A stretch of 60,512 nt of DNA from Acidobacteriota bacterium (GCA_016935015.1 JAFGRT010000061.1:1-60512), one strand, 5' to 3'; positions 45,965 to 55,303 are shown, counted from the stretch's first letter. The notes: generated from the letters alone by a model not told the origin. Numbers and translations: made by a program.

Positions 45965-46647
45965 AAATAGATGTCATCACCATTTTTCCGGAAATGTTCG
46001 AGTCGATCTTTGATTTCGGTATCATCCACAAGGCCCGCCAGGCGGGAACCCTGGAGTTGAACTGCCTGGATCTGCGGAACTTTGCCGCTGACCGGCACCG
46101 CATGGTGGACGATCGTCCTTTCGGCGGCGGGGCGGGTATGGTGTTCAAACCCGAGCCGCTCGCCGCGGCCATCCGCTCCCGGCGGGACGAATCCGCCTCG
46201 TCTTGGACCGTGTATCTCTCGCCGCAGGGGCACGTGCTGAACCAGACCCGGATGCGCGCTCTGGCGGACAAGGATCATCTGATCCTGATCTGCGGCCGCT
46301 ACGAAGGGATCGATCAGCGGATCATCGATCTGTTTGTGGATGAAGAGTTGTCCATCGGCGATTACATTCTCAGCGGGGGTGAAATCCCGGCCATGGTACT
46401 GGTGGACGGCATCGTCCGCTGTCTGCCGGGGGTTGTGGGACACCCGGCCTCGACGCGCGACGAATCTTTCGAGACCGGCCTTCTGGATTACCCCGTGTAT
46501 ACGCGGCCGGCCGAATTCGAGGGACTGTCCGTACCGGAGGTTCTGTTGTCGGGCGATCATCGTGAAATCGCCCGCTGGCGCAGACTCCAGGCCCGGGAGA
46601 AAACACGCCGGGTCAGGCCGGACTTGTTGGACCAGAATGAACAATAG
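45961..46647 (+). CDS. trmD: tRNA (guanine-N1-)-methyltransferase
   Basis: The 228-residue enzyme methylates G37 of tRNAs that read CNN codons. It has the SPOUT trefoil-knot signatures [36 protein letters not shown] and [16 protein letters not shown]. It is coupled to rimM by an ATGA overlap and lies 17 bases before rplS. Confidence 0.97.
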   Translation: MKIDVITIFPEMFESIFDFGIIHKARQAGTLELNCLDLRNFAADRHRMVDDRPFGGGAGMVFKPEPLAAAIRSRRDESASSWTVYLSPQGHVLNQTRMRALADKDHLILICGRYEGIDQRIIDLFVDEELSIGDYILSGGEIPAMVLVDGIVRCLPGVVGHPASTRDESFETGLLDYPVYTRPAEFEGLSVPEVLLSGDHREIARWRRLQAREKTRRVRPDLLDQNEQ

Positions 46648-46664
46648 ATGTGAGGTATGCATAC

Positions 46665-47015
46665 ATGAACAAGCTGGAATTTGTTGAACAGGAATTCATG
46701 CGGTCGGATCTTCCCAACTTCCGCATCGGTGACACGGTGCGGGTGCATGTCCGCATTACCGAGGGAGAGAAATCCCGAATCCAGATTTTTGAAGGGGTGG
46801 TTATCGCCCGCAAACATGGCGGCGTGCGTGAAACCATCACCGTCCGCAAGAATTCCTTCGGCTACGGCGTCGAGCGCGTTTTCCCCCTCCATTCTACCGT
46901 CGTGGACCAGATCGAGGTGGTCCGCTCCGCCCGGGTGCGAAGGGCCAAGCTGTATTTCCTGCGTCAGCGTCGCGGCAAGGCGGCCCGTCTGCAGGAAATC
47001 CGACGGGACCGGTAA
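46665..47015 (+). CDS. rplS: 50S ribosomal protein L19
   Basis: The 116-residue protein matches bL19 at the subunit interface: [39 protein letters not shown], and [14 protein letters not shown]. The start at 46665 has GAGG 9 bases upstream; the frame opens with GTG 15 bases earlier. Confidence 0.96.
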   Translation: MNKLEFVEQEFMRSDLPNFRIGDTVRVHVRITEGEKSRIQIFEGVVIARKHGGVRETITVRKNSFGYGVERVFPLHSTVVDQIEVVRSARVRRAKLYFLRQRRGKAARLQEIRRDR

Positions 47016-47078
47016 TCCGCGGTCATTCTCGACACTCGCCCGCTCCTCCTCGTTTCGCGAGTCTTTCCCAAGTTGTCA

Positions 47079-47107
47079 TTGGCCGATTTCCGGCCCTTGT
47101 GTATAAT
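47079..47107 (+). promoter_or_regulatory. Promoter candidate overlapping the 5' end of rnhB
   Basis: TTGGCC (47079-47084) and a consensus TATAAT (47102-47107) are spaced by 17 bases. Initiation would fall near 47114, almost exactly at the likely GTG start of rnhB, so the transcript may be leaderless for rnhB or serve the downstream TPR gene. Confidence 0.45.
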
Positions 47108-47113
47108 ACGTGT

Positions 47114-47764
47114 GTGTCCGACAAACAGAAACGGCTGTTTGAGATCGATTACCCCTGCCCCGTCGAAAAATATTTTTTCGGCGAGGGATTCCGTCTGATC
47201 GCGGGGACCGACGAAGTGGGGCGCGGCGCGTTGGCCGGTCCACTGGTGACGGCGGCCGTGATGCTCGATCCCGTCCGGCCCATCGACGGTATCCGCGATT
47301 CCAAGCAGATCCACGCCCCGGAGCGGGAACGGCTGGCGGCGGAGATCCGCCGCCAGGCACTGGCTTTCGCCCTTGATCTGGTGGACAATGAAACCATCGA
47401 CCGGGTGGGCATTGTTCCGGCCACCCGTCATTCCATGATCCGCTCCCTGCGCAAACTTCGAATCCGGCCCGAACTGGTTCTCATTGATTTTATTGAATTG
47501 GATACACTTGACATTCAGAGCGTAAGTTTGATAAAAGGGGATCAGGTGTCTTTGAGTATCGGGGCTGCCTCCATTATGGCCAAGGTGTTCCGGGATCGTT
47601 GGATGAAGCGGGCCGCCGTTCGATACCCTGTATACGAGTTCGAGCAGAACAAGGGCTATGGAACCGCCCGGCATCTGGATTTGCTGCGGCTGAGCGGGCC
47701 GTGTCCATTGCACCGGATAACGTTTAGGCCACTAACAGGACTTGGAAAGCATGGCTTTCTTTAA
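47114..47764 (+). CDS. rnhB: Ribonuclease HII
   Basis: The 216-residue enzyme removes RNA from RNA-DNA hybrids and single misincorporated ribonucleotides. It shows the catalytic AGTDEVGRGALAGPLV, IRDSKQIHAPERERL, LIDFIELD and the late ASIMAKVFRDRWM. The start is uncertain: GTG 47114 and GTG 47099 are both in frame and neither has a Shine-Dalgarno site. 47114 is chosen because 47099-47113 overlaps a consensus -10. It overlaps the TPR gene by 14 bases. Confidence 0.92.
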   Translation: MSDKQKRLFEIDYPCPVEKYFFGEGFRLIAGTDEVGRGALAGPLVTAAVMLDPVRPIDGIRDSKQIHAPERERLAAEIRRQALAFALDLVDNETIDRVGIVPATRHSMIRSLRKLRIRPELVLIDFIELDTLDIQSVSLIKGDQVSLSIGAASIMAKVFRDRWMKRAAVRYPVYEFEQNKGYGTARHLDLLRLSGPCPLHRITFRPLTGLGKHGFL

Positions 47765-50700
47765 CCGGCAAAAATTTATCAAGAATGCCCAGAAGTACGT
47801 CAATCAGGGGAAACTAGAAAACGCCATCAAGGAATACGAAAAAGTCCTGCAGCATGACCCCAACGACGTCAGCCTGCTCAACACCATCGGTGACCTGAAT
47901 CTCAGTCTCCGGCGCACCCAGACCTCCATCAGCTATTTCAAGAAGGTCGCCCAAAAGTACATCGATGACGGTTTTTACGGCCGTGGATTGGCCGTGTACC
48001 GCAAGATCGTGCGGGCCGATCCCCGCAACCTTGAAAACTCCGAAGTTCTGGCCGATCTCTTCATCAAGGAAGGCGTCGTTTCCGAAGCCAAGAAAATGTA
48101 CGCCGAGATCGGCAGCGAATATCTGCATGCCAACAATTTCTCCAAGGCATACACCGTTTTCCGCAAACTGGGCGACCTGACCCAGGACGATCCCAACATC
48201 CATCTCAAACTGGCGGAACTCGGCCTGAAGCTCAACAAGCGGGACAGCGCCCGCGACTGCTATGTGAATGCCGCCGTCATCTGCACCAAACAGAAAAATT
48301 TCACCCTGGGGATGGAAGCGGCCAAAAACGCCCTGGAGATCGATCCCCAGCATCAACCCACCCTCAAGATTCTGTTCAAGCTCTCTCTCGAGAAAAACGA
48401 ATTCAAGCTCATCACCATTGCCCTGGAAAAAGCCCTGGAGGTGACGCCGGACGATCCCGAGAGTCTGGAAATGCTCGGTGAATCCTATCTTTTTCAGGGA
48501 CGCCTGCAGGATGCCTTCACCGTCCTGTCCGAAATTTATCAGCAGAACGAGGAAAAGTACCACCTGTTGTATGAATTGACCGAAGCGGCCATCAAACTGG
48601 ATGACCCCGATCTGGCCGTGGCGGCCCTGGACGAGATCGGCAACACGCTGCTCACCCGCAAGGAGAACCAGAAGATGGTGAGCCAGCTGAACGCCATCCT
48701 GGAGAAGAACGCCGTCCACCTGGGTGCCCTGCGCCTGCTGTCGGATGTGTACTACAAGACCTCGGACAATTTTAATTATGTCGAGATTCTCAAGCGGATG
48801 ATCAACGCCTCCATGTCGTCCGGAGAATACAAGGAAGCCATCGCCATCGTGGAAAAACTGATGGGCATGGATGTTTCCAACGAGGAATACCTGGAATACC
48901 ATCGCGAAGCGTTTACGCGGCTCTATCCCGACGAAGATTACATCCCCCCGTTTACCGGTGATCGACCGCTGGCCGAAGTGAACACCGGTGTCTTCAAGCT
49001 GGATACCTCCGAACTGACCGAAGAGGCGCCGGTGGACCCCAAGAGCGAGACGGATACCTCTCTGGAGATCGATCTGCTGCTCAGCTATGGCCTGAAAGAA
49101 AAAGCCAAGAAAAAGTTGCAAGAGCGGATCAGCAAGGATCCGGAGAATATTGAAAGCCGCCGAAAACTGCGAACCATCCTCAAGGAAGAGGGGGAGTCGA
49201 AACAGGCGGCCAATATCTGTTTCGAAATCGCCAACATCCTGACCTTGCGCGGGGAACACGAGAAAGCGGCCATGTTCATCGAGGAGGGCCGGACGCTGGA
49301 TCCCAGCCGCAGCGACATGTCTCTGCCCACCGGGCTTCTGAAAAGCGAAATCCAGTTTCCCGATGAGCTGGACACCTCCAATACCGGCTTCGATGTTCTG
49401 GAAATCGAGGAATCCATCGACCTGACGGATGATCTGTCGGAAATACTGATCGGAGAAGAGGAGACCGATGAGGAGGCGGCGGCGTTCTCCGATCGGCTCC
49501 GGATCGAGCCACCGGTGATTCCGGATGAGGAACCGCTGCGGCCGGCGGAGATCGATACGGACATCAGCCTGCGCCTGGAGGAGACGCTTCGTTCATTGCA
49601 AGACCTGGGCCTCAACCCCGAGGACATCGGCATGGAAAGTATTGCCCGCCCATCCTCGTCCTCCGCCCGGGAGCACAAGCCGCCGGAAGCGGCACCACCG
49701 CCGGTGGAAGCGAAAGCCGAGAAGGAAGCGGCGCCACCGCCGGTGGAAGCGAAAGCCGAGAAGGAAGCGGCGCCGGATGACCTGTGGGAGGAGGTTTCGG
49801 TCACGGAAACTCCGTCGGATACCGGAAAACGGGAATCCCTGGCCGACGGGCGGGAAGAAGCTGAAGAAATCGTGGAAGTTGAAGAAAAAGTTCAATTTAA
49901 TCTGTCCGTGATCCGGCAGGAGGATGCACCGGCGCCGAAGGCACCGGAGATGCCGGTCCGCCGGGAACCCGTCTCCCGACCGGCAGCACGCCCTCCCGCC
50001 CGCGCGGCGTCCGCCGGTCTCTCGGACAAGGAACTGGAGGCGACACTCCAGGAAATCGACTTTTTCATCAAGCTCGGTTTCAAAGATAACGCCGTCGAGG
50101 AGTTGCGCAATCTTCAGGCGGGTCATCCGGATCATCCGGAGATCGTTGCCCGTCTGGAGAAGTTGGGTGCCGTGGTACCATCCGCCCCGTCTCCGGCCGT
50201 GGAAAAAACAAAGCCGGAACCCATCGCCCTGGAGGGGGATGAACAGGAGGAGATGTACAAGGGCGTTTCGGGATTCGAACAACCGGCGGAGTTGGCCGAG
50301 GAGATTCCGGCCGAAGACGTCGATATTGATCTGTTCCGCCAAAAACTGGGGCCGGAGGGGGCGAAGGCGGAGGCGCTTCCCCAGCTGGAAGAGATTGCGC
50401 CGGAGGACGTAAACATCGAGCTCTTCAATTATGTGGCCGATCAGGCCGTGGATGAAGACGCCGGTCCGCGGAGCAGTTTTGAGGCGAAAAAGAGGATGCC
50501 CAACATTTCGCCGCCGGTGGAGGAAGAGACACCGGCCGACCAGGAAGAAGAGCCCGGATCCGATGCCATCTTTGCGGAGGTCGACGAAGAGGAGTTCCTG
50601 GACAATCCTCTGCTTTTCAAGGAGAAGGCAACCTCCAAGAAAGCCCCTTCCGAACAGAAAGGGCTCTACATAACCAGTGATGAGGAGGAGAAGGCCTACG

Positions 50701-51197
50701 ACTCGGAACAGGGTGCACCCCAGAATGTTACCACCATGCACAATATTTTTGCCGATATCGTCGAGGAAGCCAACAAAGTTTTCGCCAGCAACGTGGATGA
50801 TGAAGAGGGTGACTTTGAAACCCATTACAATCTGGGGATTGCTTACAAGGAGATGGGCTTGCTGGATGATGCCATCGGCGAATTCCAGAAAGCTTTCCAG
50901 CTGATCAAGGATGAGCCCAGCTCCCCTCAATTCATCAAGGCCTGCCACATTCTGAGCGTTTGCTTTTTCGAGAAAGGTCTTTACAAGTCAGCCGTGAAAT
51001 GGTGCGAACGGGGTATTAACTGTCCCGGCCATGAGGAGCACGAGTACAAAGCGTTGAAGTATGACCTGGCCCAGGCATACGAGCGTCTGGATAACGGGAA
51101 GAAGGCGCTGGAGGTCCTGACCGAGATTTACGAAGTGGATATCAACTACCGGGACGTCACGACGAAAATTGAGGAACTCCGGAAAAAAATCGGCTGA
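47751..51197 (+). CDS. Large cytoplasmic TPR protein with acidic, Pro/Ala-rich linker
   Basis: The 1148-residue protein has no signal peptide. Residues about 1-400 and 435-515 hold TPR repeats (YVNQGKLENAIKEYEKVLQHDP, ESLEMLGESYLFQGRLQDAF). Residues about 540-1000 are an acidic, low-complexity region with Glu/Pro/Ala blocks, including an exact 13-residue tandem repeat (EAAPPPVEAKAEK twice). The C-terminal 150 residues hold further TPRs (ETHYNLGIAYKEMGLLDDAIGEFQKAFQL, EHEYKALKYDLAQAYERL). This shape suits a long scaffold that joins two sets of partners; its role is unknown. The start at 47751 lies inside the rnhB end; TTGGAAAGC precedes the ATG. Confidence 0.87.
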   Translation: MAFFNRQKFIKNAQKYVNQGKLENAIKEYEKVLQHDPNDVSLLNTIGDLNLSLRRTQTSISYFKKVAQKYIDDGFYGRGLAVYRKIVRADPRNLENSEVLADLFIKEGVVSEAKKMYAEIGSEYLHANNFSKAYTVFRKLGDLTQDDPNIHLKLAELGLKLNKRDSARDCYVNAAVICTKQKNFTLGMEAAKNALEIDPQHQPTLKILFKLSLEKNEFKLITIALEKALEVTPDDPESLEMLGESYLFQGRLQDAFTVLSEIYQQNEEKYHLLYELTEAAIKLDDPDLAVAALDEIGNTLLTRKENQKMVSQLNAILEKNAVHLGALRLLSDVYYKTSDNFNYVEILKRMINASMSSGEYKEAIAIVEKLMGMDVSNEEYLEYHREAFTRLYPDEDYIPPFTGDRPLAEVNTGVFKLDTSELTEEAPVDPKSETDTSLEIDLLLSYGLKEKAKKKLQERISKDPENIESRRKLRTILKEEGESKQAANICFEIANILTLRGEHEKAAMFIEEGRTLDPSRSDMSLPTGLLKSEIQFPDELDTSNTGFDVLEIEESIDLTDDLSEILIGEEETDEEAAAFSDRLRIEPPVIPDEEPLRPAEIDTDISLRLEETLRSLQDLGLNPEDIGMESIARPSSSSAREHKPPEAAPPPVEAKAEKEAAPPPVEAKAEKEAAPDDLWEEVSVTETPSDTGKRESLADGREEAEEIVEVEEKVQFNLSVIRQEDAPAPKAPEMPVRREPVSRPAARPPARAASAGLSDKELEATLQEIDFFIKLGFKDNAVEELRNLQAGHPDHPEIVARLEKLGAVVPSAPSPAVEKTKPEPIALEGDEQEEMYKGVSGFEQPAELAEEIPAEDVDIDLFRQKLGPEGAKAEALPQLEEIAPEDVNIELFNYVADQAVDEDAGPRSSFEAKKRMPNISPPVEEETPADQEEEPGSDAIFAEVDEEEFLDNPLLFKEKATSKKAPSEQKGLYITSDEEEKAYDSEQGAPQNVTTMHNIFADIVEEANKVFASNVDDEEGDFETHYNLGIAYKEMGLLDDAIGEFQKAFQLIKDEPSSPQFIKACHILSVCFFEKGLYKSAVKWCERGINCPGHEEHEYKALKYDLAQAYERLDNGKKALEVLTEIYEVDINYRDVTTKIEELRKKIG
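49686..49763 (+). repeat. 39-base tandem repeat, two copies, in the TPR gene
   Basis: Units 49686-49724 and 49725-49763 differ at a single base (a/g) and are followed by a partial third unit. They encode the in-frame repeat EAAPPPVEAKAEK in the linker, so copy-number change would alter linker length without a frameshift. Confidence 0.9.
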
Positions 51198-51209
51198 TCG
51201 AGCAAATGC

Positions 51210-51470
51210 ATGTCCTCTCCGCCCCGCCCCAATTCGTTTTTCGCGAAATATACTTTTGTGATTTATCTGATCTACTGTTTCTATGTGGGAGCGCTCATCA
51301 CCGCCTTGCCGTGGATCCCCTGGATTTGGGAGAAGAACTACTTCCTCTATCGTTTCCCCGTCATCAAACCGTTGCTCCTCAGCCCGTTTTTCCGGGGCGC
51401 CGTATCCGGTCTCGGCCTGCTGAATATCCTGTTGGGCGTCCTGGCCATCTGGAATCGCAAGCGGCACTGA
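51210..51470 (+). CDS. Small two-helix membrane protein
   Basis: The 86-residue protein has two predicted membrane segments (about residues 13-38, TFVIYLIYCFYVGALITALPW, and 63-81, AVSGLGLLNILLGVLAIW) and a basic tail (NRKRH). No family is recognised. No good Shine-Dalgarno site is visible. It is 12 bases after the TPR gene and 4 bases before thiE. Its hydrophobic pattern is good evidence for coding; a competing frame at 51206 lacks this. Confidence 0.6.
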   Translation: MSSPPRPNSFFAKYTFVIYLIYCFYVGALITALPWIPWIWEKNYFLYRFPVIKPLLLSPFFRGAVSGLGLLNILLGVLAIWNRKRH

Positions 51471-51474
51471 CACC

Positions 51475-52143
51475 ATGAAACCCTTGCCGCCTATGCCGAT
51501 TCTCTACCATATTTCCGCCGGAACCGCGCCCGCGGACCAATGTCCGGAACCGTGTTTCTCCAACCTGGCAGCGGCGGGAGTGCCCTTGCTGCAACTTCGG
51601 GAACCATCGCTGCCCGCGAGGGATATCGTGGAGTTGGCCGGTCGGCTGCGTCGGCGGTGTCTCTTCGAGGGGGTCCGTATCCTGCTCAATGACCGTTTCG
51701 ATATCGCGCGGGGGGCCGGTGTGGACGGCGTGCATCTGCGGTCGGGCAGTGTTCCGGTGAAAAGGGTGCGGGAGTTGGTGGGGCCGGATTTTGTCATCGG
51801 CTGTTCGGCCCATGAGCTGGCCGATGTCCGGCGTGCGGAAGACGGCGGTGCGGATTTCGTGGTGGTGGGTCCGGTGTTCCCAACCCCTTCGAAGCGTGGC
51901 CACCCCGGTCTGGGCCTGGAACACCTGCGGCGGATCCGGCGCCAATCATCCATCCCGATCCTTGCCTTGGGGGGCATCCGGATCGCCAATGCCGCCGCCG
52001 TCCTGGACTGCGGCATCCAGGGCCTGGCCGGTATCCGCTTTTTTCACGACCGGCAGGAATTGGCGGCCATCCAGGCGTTGGTAGCCCAGCGACAATCCAG
52101 CGCCGGCGCTGCTTGTCAGGCCGGCCAGGACTCCTGCCCGTAG
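51475..52143 (+). CDS. thiE: Thiamin-phosphate synthase (ThiE/TenI family)
   Basis: The 222-residue TIM barrel protein joins the pyrimidine and thiazole halves of thiamin. It shows LLQLREPSLP, RILLNDRFDIARGAGVDGVHL, VIGCSAHELADV, the phosphate-site GPVFPTPSKRGHPGLGL and PILALGGI. The Lys of the usual QLREK is Pro here (LREPS), and confusion with the TenI branch is possible; the NDR motif and the pyrophosphate loop favour ThiE. Its 3' end overlaps the convergent tenA end by 28 bases. Confidence 0.85.
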   Translation: MKPLPPMPILYHISAGTAPADQCPEPCFSNLAAAGVPLLQLREPSLPARDIVELAGRLRRRCLFEGVRILLNDRFDIARGAGVDGVHLRSGSVPVKRVRELVGPDFVIGCSAHELADVRRAEDGGADFVVVGPVFPTPSKRGHPGLGLEHLRRIRRQSSIPILALGGIRIANAAAVLDCGIQGLAGIRFFHDRQELAAIQALVAQRQSSAGAACQAGQDSCP

Positions 52144-52775
52144 ACCGCGTCCCAGTATAGGTACTCATAGCGGCTGGCCGTTACAAACATCTCACGCAGA
52201 GGCCCGTAGGGATACGTCCGGGTCACCTCGTCCACCAGGGCCGTCAACCGGACCACCAGCTGCTGGTATTCGTCGGTACCGTAAACCGACGCCCATTCCC
52301 GATACAGGGGCTGGGGATTCTCTCCGAGGCGTGTTCGGTGATGTTCGGCGATGGCGGCATACGTCCAGAAACAGGGCAGGGCCGCTGTCAGCGACTCCGG
52401 GAACGGCTTCAGACAACTGGTGGCCAGCAGGAACGAGCGGTAGGAAAGATTGGCCGGGATGGGTTCCACGGCCGCCGCCTCGACCACAGTATAGCCGAGT
52501 TTTGTCAGGAATTGCTCATAACTCTGGAGCTCACTCACCGCCTCCAGGTGGGCGATTTCCAGAACGCGGCGCCGCTGATCGGCCGTTTCGGCCCGCGAGG
52601 CGATCAGGCAGAAGTTCTTGATGGCATCGACGAGATAATGATAGTCTTGCAGGATGTATAAAACGAACTTCTCGAGGGGGAGGCGGCCTTCGTACAGCTC
52701 CACTACGAAGGGATGGCGGAAGATTTTCTGCCATACGGGATCAGCGTCTTCGCGCAAGCGCCGGCTGACGTTCAT
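52116..52775 (-). CDS. tenA: TenA family aminopyrimidine aminohydrolase (thiaminase II)
   Basis: The 219-residue all-helical protein matches TenA, which salvages thiamin breakdown products by hydrolysing aminomethylpyrimidines. It shows PFVVELYEGRLPLEKFVLYILQDYHYL near the start and the active-site LPCFWTYAAIAE, in which Cys135 falls at the same number as in Bacillus subtilis TenA; thus it is the TenA_C type. Its ATG overlaps the stop of the thiD-methyltransferase gene by 4 bases, so it is controlled by the same TPP riboswitch. Confidence 0.9.
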   Translation of the reverse strand: MNVSRRLREDADPVWQKIFRHPFVVELYEGRLPLEKFVLYILQDYHYLVDAIKNFCLIASRAETADQRRRVLEIAHLEAVSELQSYEQFLTKLGYTVVEAAAVEPIPANLSYRSFLLATSCLKPFPESLTAALPCFWTYAAIAEHHRTRLGENPQPLYREWASVYGTDEYQQLVVRLTALVDEVTRTYPYGPLREMFVTASRYEYLYWDAVYGQESWPA

Positions 52776-54283
52776 GACTTCCTCCCGCTTACAACCACAT
52801 AGTCTCCCCGGTCGTAACCGGGGACGGGCGGCTCCACGGCCTCGTTGGTGTAGCGAGGATGGCGGGTCAGGGTCTGCACGAATTCCAGGTTCCTGAAACC
52901 GTTTTCCTCCAGCAACTGCCGGATGTCGTCGGTGGAACACCAGTCGACGCCGGCCATGAATTTCAGGGGATAGGGCGCGGGCGGCGCCGTCTTGGGATCA
53001 TGGTAGCCGCGCCGGTAGGCCAGGTCGTACATCAGGGCGTAGGAGCCTTCCCGCGGCAGGTAGGAGATGACGATGGCGCCACCCGGTTTGAGGACGCGCC
53101 GGGCCTCGCGGATGGCCTGTCGGCGGTCCGGGACGTAACTGAGGATGGTGCCCAGGAGGACCGCGGCAAAGGATTCGTCCGGGTAAGGCAGATCCTCCGC
53201 GCCGGCGATCTTGACCTCCACGCCCCGTTGCCGGGCCAGGGCGGCCATGCCTTCCGCCGGCTCCACGCCCTGCCGGATGCCCAGCCGCTCTTCGAACAGG
53301 CCGCTGCCGACGCCGACGCTAAGGGTGTGTTCCGGATCGGAGATGAACGCCTTTTCGGCCAGCAGCTCCGATTCAAACACCGCCGGATTCCGGCGGAACC
53401 AGTCGTCGAAGTCGCCGGCTTCCTCCACGAAGGCCGACGCCCGGCCGGCGGCCAGCAAGTCCAGGTTCCGCAGGAATGGATGGCCGCGCTGTTCCAGCAG
53501 CAGAAAGGCGAAATGGTTGGTGGGACCGTGTCCCGCTCCCAGGCGCAAGGCATAGTCGATGGCCATGGTGATGTAGTCCTTGGCGCGGGCGACGGCCTGG
53601 GGTAGGGGAAGGCCCTGGCCCAGGCCAGTGGCGATGGCGGCGGACAGGGTGCAGCCGGTGCCGTGGGTGTCGCGGGTTTCGATGCGCGGACATCGGAATT
53701 CGGTGAATTCGCGGCCGTCATAGAGCAGATCCAGAGCATCGCCGGGCAGGTGTCCGCCTTTGAGATAGACGGCCGCCGGACCGAGGTCGTAGATGCGGCG
53801 GGCGGCGGCCTGCATGTCCGCCGGCGACTGGATGGTCAGGCCGGCGAGGGTTTCCGCCTCGGGGATATTGGGGGTGACCACGGCTGCCAGAGGCAGCAGT
53901 TCGCTGACCAGCGCCGCCTGCGCATCCTCCCGGATAAGACGGGCGCCGCTCTTGGCCACCATGACCGGGTCCACGACCAGGTTGGGGACATCATAATGCC
54001 TGATTTTCTCCGCGACCGTGTGGATGACTTCCCGGGTGGCCAACATGCCGGTTTTGGCCGCGTCCGTTCCGATGTCCGCCGCTATGGCTTCGAACTGCAA
54101 GGCGATAAATTCAGCGGGGACGTCGTGAATGCCCAGCACTCCCACCGTATTCTGGGCCGTCAGCGCGGTGACGACACTCATGCCGTACCCGCCCAGGGCG
54201 GCGATGGTCTTCAGATCGGCCTGGATTCCGGCCCCTCCGCCGGAGTCGGACCCGGCAATGGTCAAAATTCGTTGCAACTTCAT
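52772..54283 (-). CDS. thiD: ThiD kinase fused to a SAM-dependent methyltransferase
   Basis: This 503-residue protein joins two domains in one frame. Residues 1-265 are HMP/HMP-phosphate kinase Thi[60 protein letters not shown] and the anion-hole [17 protein letters not shown]. Residues about 290-503 are a class I methyltransferase: motif [16 protein letters not shown] near 322-336, GVEPAEGM, the [17 protein letters not shown] strand and [16 protein letters not shown]. The two parts are joined by a linker without a stop. ThiD fusions with ThiE or TenA are common, but this partner is unusual; its substrate is unknown. The start at 54283 has AGGAGG 9 bases upstream. A TPP riboswitch and terminator precede it. 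Confidence 0.9.
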   Translation of the reverse strand: MKLQRILTIAGSDSGGGAGIQADLKTIAALGGYGMSVVTALTAQNTVGVLGIHDVPAEFIALQFEAIAADIGTDAAKTGMLATREVIHTVAEKIRHYDVPNLVVDPVMVAKSGARLIREDAQAALVSELLPLAAVVTPNIPEAETLAGLTIQSPADMQAAARRIYDLGPAAVYLKGGHLPGDALDLLYDGREFTEFRCPRIETRDTHGTGCTLSAAIATGLGQGLPLPQAVARAKDYITMAIDYALRLGAGHGPTNHFAFLLLEQRGHPFLRNLDLLAAGRASAFVEEAGDFDDWFRRNPAVFESELLAEKAFISDPEHTLSVGVGSGLFEERLGIRQGVEPAEGMAALARQRGVEVKIAGAEDLPYPDESFAAVLLGTILSYVPDRRQAIREARRVLKPGGAIVISYLPREGSYALMYDLAYRRGYHDPKTAPPAPYPLKFMAGVDWCSTDDIRQLLEENGFRNLEFVQTLTRHPRYTNEAVEPPVPGYDRGDYVVVSGRKS

Positions 54284-54324
54284 GATGGATTTTCCTCCTC
54301 TTCCCGCAGATTTCGGAAAGGCCA

Positions 54325-54365
54325 CAAAACAAAAAGGACATCGCCGCGGGGGGATGCCCTTTTTG
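54325..54365 (-). terminator. Riboswitch-controlled intrinsic terminator
   Basis: On the minus strand AAAAAGGGCATC pairs with GATGTCCTTTTT (one G-T wobble) around a CCCCCGCGGC loop and runs into TTTTTGTTTTG. It lies between the TPP aptamer and the thiD start, so TPP binding would end transcription early. Confidence 0.85.
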
Positions 54366-54369
54366 TTCA

Positions 54370-54446
54370 TGATCTCCCTGCGCTGGCATTATCCAGATCA
54401 GGTTCAAAGGGTATGATCTCAGCCTCGACGGCACCCCTGCGCATCA
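54370..54446 (-). promoter_or_regulatory. TPP riboswitch (THI element)
   Basis: The minus strand shows the conserved THI-box parts in order: AGGGGTGC, CTGAGA, ACCCTTTGAACCTGATCTGG, ATAATGCCAGCG and CAGGGA, closed by a short TGAT/ATCA P1 helix. It controls the thiD-methyltransferase and tenA genes, switching them off when thiamin diphosphate is plentiful through the terminator that follows. Confidence 0.96.
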
Positions 54447-54520
54447 GTTGTCAAGGTTTAGTTTTACTTCATTTTTCATCTGGAATCAAGGACAACCGGC
54501 TGGCGGTGACGTTTCGACGG

Positions 54521-55303
54521 CTACCGGCCGATGGGGTCGACCGGTTCCGCCGAACTCGTTGCGGTGACCACGGGGTGAAGGGAAAGCTGATAGGGAGCAC
54601 TTCCCTTGGCCGGATCCTGGATGCGAATGCGCACCTCCCGGCGCGGGTCTTCGCGGGGCAGAAGCTCGGCGGTGCCGCGGCCCTCGATGATCCGCAGACC
54701 GTAGTCCGTCGCCGGGTCCAGTCCCTCGGGCCGGGCAAAGTAGTATTTCAGCTGGCCCACGGGCCGGCCGGTGATCTTGTACGTGGTCACCTGGTTACCC
54801 GTGATGCCCACCACGACGTCATCATCCACCTGGGCGAACAACTGGAAGGATGGATCCGGATCACGGGGCGACGGATTGGCGTACACGGAGAAACGGTATG
54901 GACCGGCTCCGCCGAAAGCGGTGTCGTCTACTTCCACCAGCAGGGTAAAGGCGTTGTAGTCATCCCCCTGCCGGATGATCCGCACAGGGCCCCGGCCCCG
55001 CTCGGGAATGAGTACCACCGGGAAAACTCCGGCCTGCAGCGGCTGAAGGAAATGACACCGCACCTCCTCGACCGGACGATGACTCTCGTGCTCCACCCAC
55101 CCATGCTGATCCTGGAATTTGAGGAGATCCAGTCCATCCACCCGCCCGGCCCAGGTAAAGAGCCGTTCGGACGCCGGCCGCGCCGGGGCCGGCGGCGCGC
55201 CGCCGACGGTGTCATCTTCAGTGGGCGCGGATGGACGGACACAGGCCGCGAGTGCGGTCAGGCCGATGAGCAACAGAATGCGTGCCAGCCGGCAATGGAT
55301 CAT
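54521..55303 (-). CDS. Lipoprotein of unknown function
   Basis: The 260-residue protein begins with a lipoprotein signal (ARILLLIGLTALAAC, lipobox LAAC). The mature part is beta-rich, with patterns such as EVRCHFLQPLQAGVFPVVLIP, GPYRFSVYANPSPRDPD and APYQLSLHPV. These recall the PPC-like segments of the giant protein at 5878-11028, but no family is assigned. The start at 55303 fits the signal peptide; GGGGG lies upstream. It follows the small gene at 55414-55623 on the same strand. Confidence 0.72.
   Translation of the reverse strand: MIHCRLARILLLIGLTALAACVRPSAPTEDDTVGGAPPAPARPASERLFTWAGRVDGLDLLKFQDQHGWVEHESHRPVEEVRCHFLQPLQAGVFPVVLIPERGRGPVRIIRQGDDYNAFTLLVEVDDTAFGGAGPYRFSVYANPSPRDPDPSFQLFAQVDDDVVVGITGNQVTTYKITGRPVGQLKYYFARPEGLDPATDYGLRIIEGRGTAELLPREDPRREVRIRIQDPAKGSAPYQLSLHPVVTATSSAEPVDPIGR

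Noticed and set aside
49686-49775. Tandem repeat considered as a CRISPR-like array
   Set aside because: The copies are directly adjacent without spacers and encode an in-frame protein repeat.
49593-50948. 451-residue minus-strand frame opposite the large TPR gene
   Set aside because: Arg/Leu/Phe-rich shadow frame; the plus-strand TPR pattern is convincing.
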